This document shows, piece after piece, positions 9,770 to 18,611 of a stretch of 64,000 nt of DNA. Numbering within the stretch: position 1 is the stretch's first letter; every line of letters starts with the position of its first letter. The stretch comes from Mycolicibacterium sp. MU0053 (GTDB taxonomy: Bacteria > Actinomycetota > Actinomycetes > Mycobacteriales > Mycobacteriaceae). The translations under genes were made by a program, and so were the position numbers. Location: NCBI RefSeq assembly GCF_963378095.1, contig NZ_OY726397.1, positions 4,092,001-4,156,000 on the forward strand, in the 5' to 3' direction. Under the pieces are notes generated by a model. It was not told the origin of the DNA. It saw only the letters and a list, made by a program, of their open reading frames with translations, and ran no database searches.

Positions 9770-9827
9770 GCCACGAAAGTTCGCCCGAACCGCCCGACGA
9801 TCTGCGGCGCCCGCATACGCTGTCGCC

Positions 9828-10853
9828 ATGAGTGCGGATGTGCGTCAGCCCAAGGTTGTTGTGCTCGGTGGCGGCTCGTGGGGAACGACGGTCGCGGCGA
9901 TCTGCGCGCGGCGCGGCCCGACGCTGCAGTGGGTGCGTTCCGAGGCCACGGCCAAGGACATCAACGAACACCACCGCAACACCAGCTATCTCGGCGGCGA
10001 GGTGGAACTGCCGGAATCGCTGCGCGCCACCAACGACTTCTCCGAGGCCGCGAACTGCGCCGACGTCATCGTGATGGGGGTGCCCTCGCACGGCTTCCGC
10101 AGCGTGCTCGGTGAGCTGGCCAAGGAACTGCGACCGTGGGTTCCGGTGGTGTCGCTGGTCAAGGGCCTGGAGCAGGGCACCAATATGCGGATGAGCCAGA
10201 TCGTCGAGGAGGTGCTGCCGGGCCACCCGGCCGGCATCCTGGCCGGTCCCAACATCGCCCGCGAGGTCGCCGAGGGATACGCCGCCGCAGCGGTGTTGGC
10301 GATGCCCGATCCGAGCCTGGCCGCCAATCTCGCGAAATTATTCCGCACGAAGCGGTTTCGCACCTACACGACCGACGACGTGATCGGTGTCGAGATGGCC
10401 GGGGCGTTGAAGAACGTGTACGCCATCGCGGTCGGGATGGGCTACTCGCTGGGCATCGGCGAGAACACCCGGGCCATGGTGATGGCCCGCGCGATCAGCG
10501 AGATGTCCAAGCTCGGCGAGGCGACCGGCGGCAAGCGCGACACTTTCTCCGGCCTGGCGGGAATGGGCGATCTGATCGTCACCTGCACCTCACAGCGCAG
10601 CCGCAACCGCCACGTCGGGGAACAACTGGGCCAGGGCAAGACCATCGATGAGGTCATCGCCGCGATGAACCAGGTCGCCGAGGGCGTCAAGGCTGCCAGC
10701 GTGGTCATGGAGTTCGCCAACGAGTACGGCCTGAACATGCCGATCGCGCGCGAGGTCGACGGCGTGATCAATCACGGCTCGACGGTCGAGCAGGCCTACC
10801 GCGGCCTGATCGCCGAGAAGCCCGGCCACGAGGTGCACGGCTCAGGCTTCTGA
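9828..10853 (+). CDS. gpsA: Glycerol-3-phosphate dehydrogenase [NAD(P)+]
   Basis: 341 aa. The N-terminal NAD-binding motif is VLGGGSWGTT. Other signatures are SLVKGLE, AGPNIAREVAEG, the catalytic lysine in GALKNVYAIAVGM and the C-terminal FSGLAGMGDLIVTC. The enzyme makes sn-glycerol 3-phosphate from dihydroxyacetone phosphate for phospholipid synthesis in the cytosol. The ATG at 9828 lies 58 bp after the monooxygenase. The stop is 6 bp from that of the convergent secreted protein gene. Confidence 0.95.
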   Translation: MSADVRQPKVVVLGGGSWGTTVAAICARRGPTLQWVRSEATAKDINEHHRNTSYLGGEVELPESLRATNDFSEAANCADVIVMGVPSHGFRSVLGELAKELRPWVPVVSLVKGLEQGTNMRMSQIVEEVLPGHPAGILAGPNIAREVAEGYAAAAVLAMPDPSLAANLAKLFRTKRFRTYTTDDVIGVEMAGALKNVYAIAVGMGYSLGIGENTRAMVMARAISEMSKLGEATGGKRDTFSGLAGMGDLIVTCTSQRSRNRHVGEQLGQGKTIDEVIAAMNQVAEGVKAASVVMEFANEYGLNMPIAREVDGVINHGSTVEQAYRGLIAEKPGHEVHGSGF

Positions 10854-10859
10854 GCCCGC

Positions 10860-11402
10860 TCAGTTCGCATACGGGTTGGTGCCCTCGGGACGGGCCACCA
10901 ACGGATTGTGGTTCAACACAAAGCTGCCCGACGGGGTCAGCACGAATCCGGACTGATCCTGGGCGTTGACGCACATGGTGGTCGCCGCCCCGTCCGTGGT
11001 GCAACTGACGGTGCGAAAGCTGATCCGGGTGTTGGCCGGCAGGTCCTTGAGCGCGCCCAACCCTTCGAAGATCGGCCGGGCCGACGAGGCAAAGCCCGGG
11101 GCGCCGACGGCGCCGCCGCTGACCACGTTCGCGCCGCCCGGGGCGGCCGGGATCGGCCCGCTGCACCCGTAGGCGCCGCTGTTGCGGTCGAAGGCGCACG
11201 ACAACCCGTCGGCGGTGGACCAGGCGAAATACCGGCCCTCCAGCACCGAGTAGTCGACCGGACTGACCAACTGCAACGCGTTGACGTCGGGCACCGGCGG
11301 CGGCGGCGCGGGCTCGCCCGACGCGGTGATCGGCGCCGCGACGGCGGCCGCCGCAAGCGCACCGGCTCCGGCCAGAAGGACTCTGCTCAACACGTTGCTC
11401 AC
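10860..11402 (-). CDS. Secreted mycobacterial protein, unknown function
   Basis: 180 aa from a GTG at 11402. A signal peptide with a long Ala-rich core (VLLAGAGALAAAAVAA) is followed by a Pro-rich linker (EPAPPPPVPD) and a roughly 140-residue domain with four cysteines (SCAF, GCSG, SCTT, MCVN), probably forming two disulfides outside the cell. Many mycobacterial exported proteins share this arrangement and have no assigned function. I do not recognise a specific family. Confidence 0.65.
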   Translation of the reverse strand: MSNVLSRVLLAGAGALAAAAVAAPITASGEPAPPPPVPDVNALQLVSPVDYSVLEGRYFAWSTADGLSCAFDRNSGAYGCSGPIPAAPGGANVVSGGAVGAPGFASSARPIFEGLGALKDLPANTRISFRTVSCTTDGAATTMCVNAQDQSGFVLTPSGSFVLNHNPLVARPEGTNPYAN

Positions 11403-11520
11403 CCTAGGTGTTCCGTGCCGGTCTCGCAGAACGTTACAAACGGTCGGCCGCCCCGCGCATAACCCGGCACGGCCGTGCCGCGGCGCTTAAGCTGAGTCGA
11501 TTATCTGGGGGAGGCTGACT

Positions 11521-12813
11521 TTGGGCGGGGCAGAGAGGTCCTCGATCGGTGGGACCATCGGCGTCGGCGCGGCGGTCGTCGCGCTGACCGTGACCGCGCC
11601 TTTTGCCACGGTCGCCGCTCCCGCGGTGCTGGCGGCGTTGATCATCGAGGGCAGTTCCACCAACCCGACGGGTGCCGGCGTCGAGGATTTCTTTCGCGGC
11701 AAGTTCACCCAGGACGGCGCGGACCCCACCTACGTCAACTTCCTGACGGGTCCGTTCGGTATCTGGCGGGCGCTCGCGCAGGCGACCCGGGCCGACCCCG
11801 CCGATCCCAACACCGTGCTGTCCTCCGGCTGGGGCGCGGCCAACGCCAGCCTGCTGGTGTCGTACCTGCACGCCACCGATCCGAACAACCCGTTGCTGAC
11901 CGACACCACCTGGGTCCTGGACAACAACGTCGCCAACCCGAATGGCGGATTCGGCACCCGCTACCCGGTTTTCGCGGTCATCGGAGTCAATCCGGTTCCC
12001 ACACCGTCGAATCCGGGCGCCGTGGTGATCTCGACCGCCTACGAGTACGACATCAACGGCAACGCACCCAAGTACGTGCTCAACCCGGTCGCGACCGCAA
12101 ACTCGTTGCTGGCCTATGCGGATCGACGGTTGACACAGGCGGACCTCGTGATGCCGGCGGACGCCGAGGGCAACATCCGCGGCGCCGATTGCGAGTCGAC
12201 CTGCCAACTGGATGACGAGACCACGGTGCAGCGGGTGGGCGACGTCTACACCTTCACCTTCGTCGACGGCACCGTCGCGCGCGTCGAGAAGGTCGACGGG
12301 GTCACCTACGTCGGCTACCGGTCCCCCGGCCTGCCACTGGTCAAGCCGCTGCGCGACCACGGCGGTGCGGCCGGCGAGCGCATTGCCGACGCCGTCGAAC
12401 CCGCGCTGAAGGCGACCGTCGACTGGGGCTACCCGGACAACGATCCGCTGGCCGGGCCCGGCACCGTGGAACGGGCGGGCATGCTGCCCAGCCGCGCCGA
12501 GAACCGAAAGTTCGTCCGCGACTTCAGCGACGGCGTGCGCGCGGGAATCGACACGCTGCGGCCCGATCCAGCAGGCCAGCGGAACCGGCCCGCCCGCACG
12601 CTGTTCCGCACCCACGGTCTCGTCCCCCGGGACGACGCCGCGACGACCGAGCGTCGCACGCCCCCGCGGCCGCGGCCGATCTCCGCCAAGCGCGCGGTGG
12701 AAAAGCTCACGAAGGCCTTCGGTGCGCCGCGGTCGGCGACCAAGGAGACCTCCGACGACCGCCGGCAGCGCGCCTCGGATCCCGCCGGCGCCGGCCAGGG
12801 CACCGCCGAGTAG
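11521..12813 (+). CDS. PE-PPE-domain protein without PE or PPE N-terminus
   Basis: 430 aa. The start is a TTG at 11521 with GGGGGAGG seven bases upstream. A hydrophobic N-terminus (residues about 10-40) may be a signal anchor. Residues about 40-235 resemble the PE-PPE alpha/beta-hydrolase domain: IIEGSSTNPTG at the start, FLTGPFGIWRAL, then a C-terminal YEYDINGNAPKYVLNPVA block. The expected GxSxS nucleophile position appears as GWGAA, so the serine seems lost and the protein may be inactive. The tail (about residues 330-430) is basic, Pro/Arg-rich and probably disordered. Confidence 0.65.
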   Translation: MGGAERSSIGGTIGVGAAVVALTVTAPFATVAAPAVLAALIIEGSSTNPTGAGVEDFFRGKFTQDGADPTYVNFLTGPFGIWRALAQATRADPADPNTVLSSGWGAANASLLVSYLHATDPNNPLLTDTTWVLDNNVANPNGGFGTRYPVFAVIGVNPVPTPSNPGAVVISTAYEYDINGNAPKYVLNPVATANSLLAYADRRLTQADLVMPADAEGNIRGADCESTCQLDDETTVQRVGDVYTFTFVDGTVARVEKVDGVTYVGYRSPGLPLVKPLRDHGGAAGERIADAVEPALKATVDWGYPDNDPLAGPGTVERAGMLPSRAENRKFVRDFSDGVRAGIDTLRPDPAGQRNRPARTLFRTHGLVPRDDAATTERRTPPRPRPISAKRAVEKLTKAFGAPRSATKETSDDRRQRASDPAGAGQGTAE

Positions 12814-13197
12814 CGTGCCGCGCAGCCAGATAAGTTAACCGCGGTAAGCATCACGGCAGGATGCTGGGCCCGCCCGCCGGTGCCCCACGGCAGCGGCTGC
12901 GCCGTCCCGACCATTGCTTTCCGGCAACTGCACTGATGGTCTCGTCGACACTTTGACGATTGTGTTCACCGGCGCAGCAAGGCGGCAGCGACGTCAACCG
13001 GCAGCACCCAGCGCAGCGCGTGCCGTCGCCGCGGGACCCGCGAGCTATGGATATCGCCGCCGATATGTGTAGCGTGATTCTCACCAAAGCCAAGACACAT
13101 CCGCGTGGCTTCGATACCGTCTCGAAGTTGACAACAACCGTCATCAGAAAAACGTCTCGGTTGGGTTCGACCTGACGGATCGGGAGGAAGCTTGACT
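12814..13197. other. Intergenic region upstream of mce operon 1
   Basis: 384 bp with no credible gene; overlapping reading frames are short and unlike known families. It must hold the promoter of mce operon 1. One regular feature is an inverted repeat ATATCG-N4-CGATAT at 13051-13066, a possible operator. No KstR-type AAC-N2-GTT motif was found here. A strong GGGAGGAAG ribosome site at 13181-13189 ends the region. Confidence 0.45.
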
Positions 13198-13297
13198 GTG
13201 CCGGCCGACGGAGCCTCGCCGAGCCGCGGCACGCCATCCGGCATCCGCATCGTGGAGCTGGGTTACCGGCTACACCCGGCGCCACCCCCTCGCTTCC
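13198..13297 (+). pseudogene. 5' part of yrbE A (operon 1), out of frame with the body of the gene
   Basis: A GTG at 13198 (or TTG at 13192) sits behind a strong GGGAGGAAG site and encodes about 20 residues, then leaves the YrbE frame. The +1 frame around 13253-13297 reads WVTGYTRRHPLASLATVGDQ, which looks like the expected YrbE N-terminus. That frame has no start codon downstream of its stop at 13193. Removing one C near 13258 joins the two frames into a normal N-terminus. This is a frameshift in the genome or a sequence error. Confidence 0.6.
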
Positions 13298-14059
13298 TTG
13301 GCCACCGTCGGCGACCAGTTCGTGCTCGGTGTTCGCACACTGCAATACCTTGTCACGGACCTGCTCACCGGACGCTTCAAATGGCAGGAGTTCATCCGGC
13401 AGGGCGCCTTCATGGCCGGCACCGCGGTAGTGCCGACGGTGCTGGTGGCACTGCCCATCGGGGTCACGCTGTCGATCCAGTTCGCGCTGCTGGCCGGCCA
13501 AGTCGGTGCCACCTCGCTGGCCGGCGCCGCCAGCGGGCTCGCGGTGATCCGGCAGGCCGCGTCGTTGACCGCCGCGATCCTGATGGCCGCCGCCGTCGGT
13601 TCCGCGATCACCGCCGACCTCGGCTCCCGCAAGATGCGTGAGGAGACCGATGCGATGGAAGTCATGGGCGTCTCGGTGATCCGGCGTCTGGTGGTGCCGC
13701 GCTTCGCCGCCGCGATCATGATCGGCGTGGCCCTGACGGGCGTGGTCTGCTTCGTCGGATTCCTGGCCAGCTACCTGTTCAACGTGTACTTCCAGAACGG
13801 CGCCCCGGGCAGCTTCGTGGCCACCTTCGCGTCGTTCGCCACCACCGGCGACATGATCGTCGCGCTGGTCAAGGCCGTCATCTTCGGGGCGATCGTCGCG
13901 ATCGTGTCCTGCCAGAAGGGACTGGCCACCGTCGGCGGGCCGACGGGCGTGGCCAACTCGGTGAACGCGGCGGTGGTCGAATCGATCCTGATCCTGATGG
14001 TGGTCAACGTCGCCATCAGCCAGCTCTACATCATGATGTTCCCGCGAGTGGGACTGTGA
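13298..14059 (+). CDS. YrbE A permease subunit of mce operon 1 (5' end frameshifted)
   Basis: 253 aa from a TTG at 13298 with no ribosome site; the natural N-terminus is probably in the other frame (13198-13297). The body is a full MlaE/YrbE permease: five hydrophobic segments, with ADLGSRKMREETDAMEVMGV in the conserved cytoplasmic loop and GGPTGVANSVNAAVVES near the end. YrbE A and B form the inner-membrane channel of the Mce lipid importer, energised by an MceG-type ATPase encoded elsewhere. The stop is 1 bp from the GTG of yrbE B. Confidence 0.75.
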   Translation: MATVGDQFVLGVRTLQYLVTDLLTGRFKWQEFIRQGAFMAGTAVVPTVLVALPIGVTLSIQFALLAGQVGATSLAGAASGLAVIRQAASLTAAILMAAAVGSAITADLGSRKMREETDAMEVMGVSVIRRLVVPRFAAAIMIGVALTGVVCFVGFLASYLFNVYFQNGAPGSFVATFASFATTGDMIVALVKAVIFGAIVAIVSCQKGLATVGGPTGVANSVNAAVVESILILMVVNVAISQLYIMMFPRVGL

Positions 14060-14060
14060 C

Positions 14061-14918
14061 GTGACCGCGTCGGCCTATACGCCCAAGCTGCTGTCGCCGT
14101 GGGTGCGCCTGTACCGGCGGACCTCGGTTCCGATCATCCGGCTCGGCCACATGCTGGTGTTCTTCGTCCGCGCGCTGGCCGCGGTGCCCGTCGCGCTGCG
14201 CCACTACCGCAAGGAATTCATCCGGCTGGTCTCCGACATCGCCTGGGGTAACGGCTCATTGGTCGTGGGCGGTGGAACCGCCGGCGTCGCGATCGTGCTG
14301 GGCATCACGGTCGGCGCGCTGGTCGGCATCGAGGGCTACAACTTCCTGGACCTGCTGGGCCTGGGCCCGGCGACCGGCATCATCTCCTCTCTGGTGAACA
14401 CCCGGGAACTGGCGCCCATCGCGGCGTCGCTGGCGTTTGCCACCCAGGCGGGGTGCCGGTTCACCGCGCAACTCGGGTCGATGCGCATCGCCGAGGAGAT
14501 CGACGCGCTGGACTCCATCGCGATCCGTCCCATCCCCTACCTGGTCACCACGCGGCTCATGGCCTCGGTGGTGGCCGTGATCCCGCTGTACGTGCTGTGT
14601 CTGGCCGTCAGCTACCTGACCACCCAGTTGGTGGTGCGGATCATCAGCGGCGGCGCGACGGGGTCCTACCTGCACTACTTCACGCTGATGCTGTCCGGGC
14701 AGGACATTCTCTACTCGCTGGTGAAAGCCATCATCTTCGTGTGGATCGCCTCGACGGTCCAGTGCTACTACGGCTTCTATGCCTCGGGTGGGCCCGAGGG
14801 CGTCGGCGTCGCGGCCGGCCACGCCATGCGGGCCAGCATCACGGTGGTGATCATCGTCAACATGCTGCTCACGATGGCGCTGTGGTCGGTCGATGCCGGA
14901 GCCAGGTTCGGGGGTTAG
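14061..14918 (+). CDS. YrbE B permease subunit of mce operon 1
   Basis: 285 aa, normal length for YrbE B, from a GTG at 14061. It has the permease loop LGSMRIAEEIDALDSIAI near residue 150 and the C-terminal ASGGPEGVGVAAGHAM. Five to six membrane segments are visible. It pairs with YrbE A as the membrane channel of the Mce transporter. Its TAG stop abuts the ATG of mceA, consistent with one polycistronic message. Confidence 0.9.
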   Translation: MTASAYTPKLLSPWVRLYRRTSVPIIRLGHMLVFFVRALAAVPVALRHYRKEFIRLVSDIAWGNGSLVVGGGTAGVAIVLGITVGALVGIEGYNFLDLLGLGPATGIISSLVNTRELAPIAASLAFATQAGCRFTAQLGSMRIAEEIDALDSIAIRPIPYLVTTRLMASVVAVIPLYVLCLAVSYLTTQLVVRIISGGATGSYLHYFTLMLSGQDILYSLVKAIIFVWIASTVQCYYGFYASGGPEGVGVAAGHAMRASITVVIIVNMLLTMALWSVDAGARFGG

Positions 14919-16520
14919 ATGGCGGCGAACGCGTGGGAGCCGGACGGCCGAGGGGTCTCCGAACGGAATCTACTGATCTGCGGGGTGGCCGTACTCGCCG
15001 TCGCCTCGTTGATCTCACTCGCGCTGGTGGTCAAGGCAACCGGACGCCTCGATCCCCACGTGCGCGTGGTGGCCGCGCTGAACAACGTCGGTGACGGCCT
15101 GCCGCAGCGCTCCGACGTCAAGTACCACGGTGTCCTGGTCGGGGTGGTGAACGACGTCACGCCCGCCTCGCACGGCAATCCGAACTACGTCGACATCGAC
15201 CTCAAGCCCGAATACGCCCGGTCCATCCCCGCCTCCGTCACGGCCCGGGTGGTGCCCAGCAACGTCTTCGCGGTGTCGTCCGTGCAACTCGTCGACCGTG
15301 GCGCGGCGCCGCCGATTCAGGCCGGCGCTCAGATCCCGGAGGACACCGGACTGCCGACGGTGCTGTTCCAGACGACCATCAGCAAGCTGCGCGACGTCCT
15401 GGCCGCCACCGGGCGCGGGCGCGAGGATCAGACAATCGGTCTGTTGGCCGCGGTGAACGCCGCCACCGAGAACCGCCGCACCGGACTGCTGACCGCCGGG
15501 GCCCAGCTCAACCGGCTCATGGACGAGCTGGACGCAATCGTCGCGACCGAGCCCGGGCCCACCACGGTCTCGGCGCTGACCGACGCCGCCCGCGGCCTAC
15601 AGAGCACGGCGCCGGAACTGGTGGACGCCCTGCACCAGGCCGTGGAGCCGATGCAGACGCTGGTCGAGCAGCGCGCGCAGCTGACGGAGCTACTCGAGGC
15701 CGGCCTGCACACCGTGGGCACCACGCACACCGCACTGAACAATCACTCCGACCGCATGGTGAACATCACCGGCAACCTGACTCCGGTCCTCGGCGCGGTG
15801 GCCGACACCGCGCATCACTTCGAGCCCGCGTTCCTGAAGTTGAACGGCCTGGCCGACAAGTACTTCGACGAGGTGTACATGCCGGACCTGGGCATCGGGA
15901 ACATGCGGGTGAACCTGTCGTTGACCCCGTCCTACAGCTACACCAGGACCGACTGCCCGCAGTACGGAGAACTCAAGGGCCCCAGCTGTTTCACCGCACC
16001 GCTGGTGCCCACCCGCCCGGAGCTGCCGGATGTGCTGCTGCCGCAGAACTATCAGCCACCCAAGGATCTGGCGCCGCCGCCCGGGACCGTCCTGGGGGCC
16101 CACGGCAATCTCGTCGCGGTCGGCCCGCCCTACGTCAACCAGAACCCCAGCCTCGCCGACCCCAACCCGCCGCTGCCGCCAGGGCTGAACCCGTCGCCGC
16201 CGGTGCCCGGCTCCGCCAACCCCGCCCTGATCCCCACCCCGCCGCCGCCGGTACGGCTGTCGCCGCCGGCCCCGGTGGCCCCCAAGCCGGGATCGCCCCC
16301 GCCGCCCGCGCCGGCACCCGCGCCCGGGTTCTCCGCCGAAGCCGCCCCCGCGTCCTTCGGCGGCAACGTCGGCCCCGTCGGCGGCGAGCAAGAACGCAAC
16401 CAGCTCAGCCTCGTCACCGGGCAGCCCGCGACCTCGGCGACCCAGCTGCTGCTCGGACCCTTGGCGCGGGGCACCACCGTGACGGTCAATGGCCAACCCC
16501 CGGAGGGAGGTTCGCGATGA
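14919..16520 (+). CDS. MceA, mce operon 1
   Basis: 533 aa. One N-terminal membrane anchor (residues about 20-40) is followed by an MCE/MlaD domain (residues about 45-125, with LPQRSDVKYHGVLVGVV). A long helical region follows, then a Pro-rich segment of about 100 residues, and a short tail with the LLGPLARGTTV motif common to MceA proteins. Six Mce proteins form a hetero-hexameric periplasmic tube that carries lipid towards YrbE. The Pro-rich segment is longer than in many MceA proteins. From synteny this operon may be the mce5 type, but I cannot confirm the subtype. Confidence 0.85.
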   Translation: MAANAWEPDGRGVSERNLLICGVAVLAVASLISLALVVKATGRLDPHVRVVAALNNVGDGLPQRSDVKYHGVLVGVVNDVTPASHGNPNYVDIDLKPEYARSIPASVTARVVPSNVFAVSSVQLVDRGAAPPIQAGAQIPEDTGLPTVLFQTTISKLRDVLAATGRGREDQTIGLLAAVNAATENRRTGLLTAGAQLNRLMDELDAIVATEPGPTTVSALTDAARGLQSTAPELVDALHQAVEPMQTLVEQRAQLTELLEAGLHTVGTTHTALNNHSDRMVNITGNLTPVLGAVADTAHHFEPAFLKLNGLADKYFDEVYMPDLGIGNMRVNLSLTPSYSYTRTDCPQYGELKGPSCFTAPLVPTRPELPDVLLPQNYQPPKDLAPPPGTVLGAHGNLVAVGPPYVNQNPSLADPNPPLPPGLNPSPPVPGSANPALIPTPPPPVRLSPPAPVAPKPGSPPPPAPAPAPGFSAEAAPASFGGNVGPVGGEQERNQLSLVTGQPATSATQLLLGPLARGTTVTVNGQPPEGGSR

Positions 16521-17572
16521 AGGAACGCGGCGCGCTCATCGGATTGTCGTTGTTCATGGTGGTGGCGCTCACGTTGACGTGGCTGGTCTATGTGACCCTG
16601 CGCCGGGATGTCGCCGGCAGCACCGTGCCGTACGCGGCCGTGATCTCCGATGTCTTCGGTCTGCGCGAGGGTGACGACGTCCGCATGGCGGGTGTCCGGG
16701 TCGGCCGCGTCGAAAAGATTGAACTGCAGGGCGACAAGGCCAAAGTGTCGTTCGTCGTGCAAGCCGATCAGCAGGTGCTCGGTACCACGGTGGCCTCGGT
16801 GATCTACCAGAACATCGTCGGACAGCGCTACCTCGGGCTGTCGTTGGGCACGCTCGGAGAGCCGGACCCGCTGCCGCCCGGCAGCGTGATCCCGGTCGAA
16901 CGCACCGACCCGTCGTTCGACGTCGGCAGGCTGCTCAACGGTTACGAGCCACTGTTCAGCCTGCTCAATCCGCGTGACGCCGACAGCCTCACCAAGGGCG
17001 TCATCGAGTCGCTGCAGGGCGATCAGGGCTCGATCGCCGCCCTGGTCGACCAGACCGCCCAACTCACCGACTCGTTCGCCGGTCGCGACCAGGAACTCGG
17101 CGCGGTCATCACTGATCTCAACTCGGTGGTCGGCAACCTGGCCCAGCACAATGACACCCTCGATGAGGTGATCGGCGAAACCCGCTCCATGGTCGGCACA
17201 TTCGACGCCCGCCGCCCCGAACTGGTGGAGTCGATGGGGTCGATCTCGGCGGTGGTGCGGCAGCTGTCGACCATCTCCGACGAGGTGTACCCGCCGCTGA
17301 AGGAACTCGTGGTCCGCCAGCCCGGTTTCGCCCAGCACCTGGTCAGCATCGAACCGCAGTTGGCCTACACCGGCGCCAATCTGCCGCTGCTGCTGAAGGG
17401 TTTCGCCCGCATCACCGGCGAGGGCGCCTACGTCAACACCTACATCTGCGACCTGAACCTCACCGGCTTCTTCCCCGGCCTCAACGACGTGGTGCCGATC
17501 ATCGTCGACGCCGCCTCCCGCGGGGACGGAACCCAGTACACCCCGAGATGCAGGATCACCGAACATGGCTGA
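16517..17572 (+). CDS. MceB, mce operon 1
   Basis: 351 aa. One N-terminal membrane segment (LIGLSLFMVVALTLTWLVY) and an MCE domain (residues about 35-115, with LREGDDVRMAGVRVGRV) precede a long helical region with repeated heptad-like stretches. The C-terminus has paired cysteines around NTYICDLNL and PRCRI, common in MceB. The start overlaps mceA by 4 bp (ATGA), and the 3' end overlaps mceC by 8 bp. It is part of the Mce hexamer. Confidence 0.88.
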   Translation: MKERGALIGLSLFMVVALTLTWLVYVTLRRDVAGSTVPYAAVISDVFGLREGDDVRMAGVRVGRVEKIELQGDKAKVSFVVQADQQVLGTTVASVIYQNIVGQRYLGLSLGTLGEPDPLPPGSVIPVERTDPSFDVGRLLNGYEPLFSLLNPRDADSLTKGVIESLQGDQGSIAALVDQTAQLTDSFAGRDQELGAVITDLNSVVGNLAQHNDTLDEVIGETRSMVGTFDARRPELVESMGSISAVVRQLSTISDEVYPPLKELVVRQPGFAQHLVSIEPQLAYTGANLPLLLKGFARITGEGAYVNTYICDLNLTGFFPGLNDVVPIIVDAASRGDGTQYTPRCRITEHG

Positions 17573-18611
17573 GAGCACACCGAAACAGCGGAAGTGGCGC
17601 CGCCCGATCGAGGACTGGAACAAGACCGTGCTCGGCGTCATCGCGGTCGCCGTCGTCGCGGTTTTGATCGGCGCGCTGATGGCGGTCAAACTCGCCGACG
17701 TCGGCCACCGGCACTACACCGCGAAGTTCCAGCAGGCCGCGGCGCTGCGGGCGGGCAACCCGATCACGATCGCCGGTATCCCCGTCGGCGAGGTCACGGG
17801 TATGAAGCTGGCCGGAGATCACGTGGTGGCCGAATTGAAGGTGCGCGACGACATCGAGTTCGGCGCGCACTCCCGGGCCACCATCATGATCACCACCATC
17901 CTAGGTTCGCGCTACCTGGCGCTGCACCCCGCCGGTCCGGGAACGTTGCCGGACAACACCTTCGACCTGGAGCACACCGAGGTCCCGTACGACCTGCAGG
18001 AAGCGCTGGCCGACGTCACCACCACCTTCGAACAGGTCGACTCCGACAAGTTCGCCGAGACCCTCGGCATTCTCGGTCAGCAGATGGAGTCACTACCGGC
18101 CATCGTGCCGCAGGCCATGCAGAACACCCACACGCTGTCGACCATCATCGCCGAACGCCGCGATCAACTCGGGTCGCTGCTCCAGACCACCGAGACGGTG
18201 ACCAACACGCTGCGTCGGCAGCAGTCGACGCTGGGCAGCCTGGTGAATCAGGGCAACAGCCTGGTCGGCGAGTTCGTCGCACGGCGGGACTCCTTCCGCG
18301 CGATGATGGCCGGCCTGACCAACCTCGTCGAGACACTTTCGGGCATCGCGATCGACGACCGCCCGGAGTTGGAGGCCCTGCTGCAGGACATCCGGGAACT
18401 GACCGACATGCTCGCCCAGCATGACGACCTGCTGCGCAGCATCCTGCAGTCCGGGCCGGTGGCCCTGCGCGGCATCGCCAACGCCACCGGGTCGGGCAAC
18501 GCCGCCAGTCTCTTCGCCCCCGGCGGCCTGCTGATCGATTCCTGGATGTGCGCAATCAGCGGCCGCGCCGAACAGTTCGGCATGATCCAGTACTACCAGG
18601 ACTGCGAATGA
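17565..18611 (+). CDS. MceC, mce operon 1
   Basis: 348 aa. It has an N-terminal anchor (residues about 20-40), an MCE domain beginning ALRAGNPITIAGIPVGEVTG, a helical domain with several QQS/NTLRRQQ heptads, and a C-terminal DSWMCAISGRAEQFG motif seen in MceC/MceD proteins. It starts 8 bp before the mceB stop and overlaps mceD by ATGA, so translation is coupled. It forms the hexameric lipid tube with the other Mce proteins. Confidence 0.88.
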   Translation: MAESTPKQRKWRRPIEDWNKTVLGVIAVAVVAVLIGALMAVKLADVGHRHYTAKFQQAAALRAGNPITIAGIPVGEVTGMKLAGDHVVAELKVRDDIEFGAHSRATIMITTILGSRYLALHPAGPGTLPDNTFDLEHTEVPYDLQEALADVTTTFEQVDSDKFAETLGILGQQMESLPAIVPQAMQNTHTLSTIIAERRDQLGSLLQTTETVTNTLRRQQSTLGSLVNQGNSLVGEFVARRDSFRAMMAGLTNLVETLSGIAIDDRPELEALLQDIRELTDMLAQHDDLLRSILQSGPVALRGIANATGSGNAASLFAPGGLLIDSWMCAISGRAEQFGMIQYYQDCE

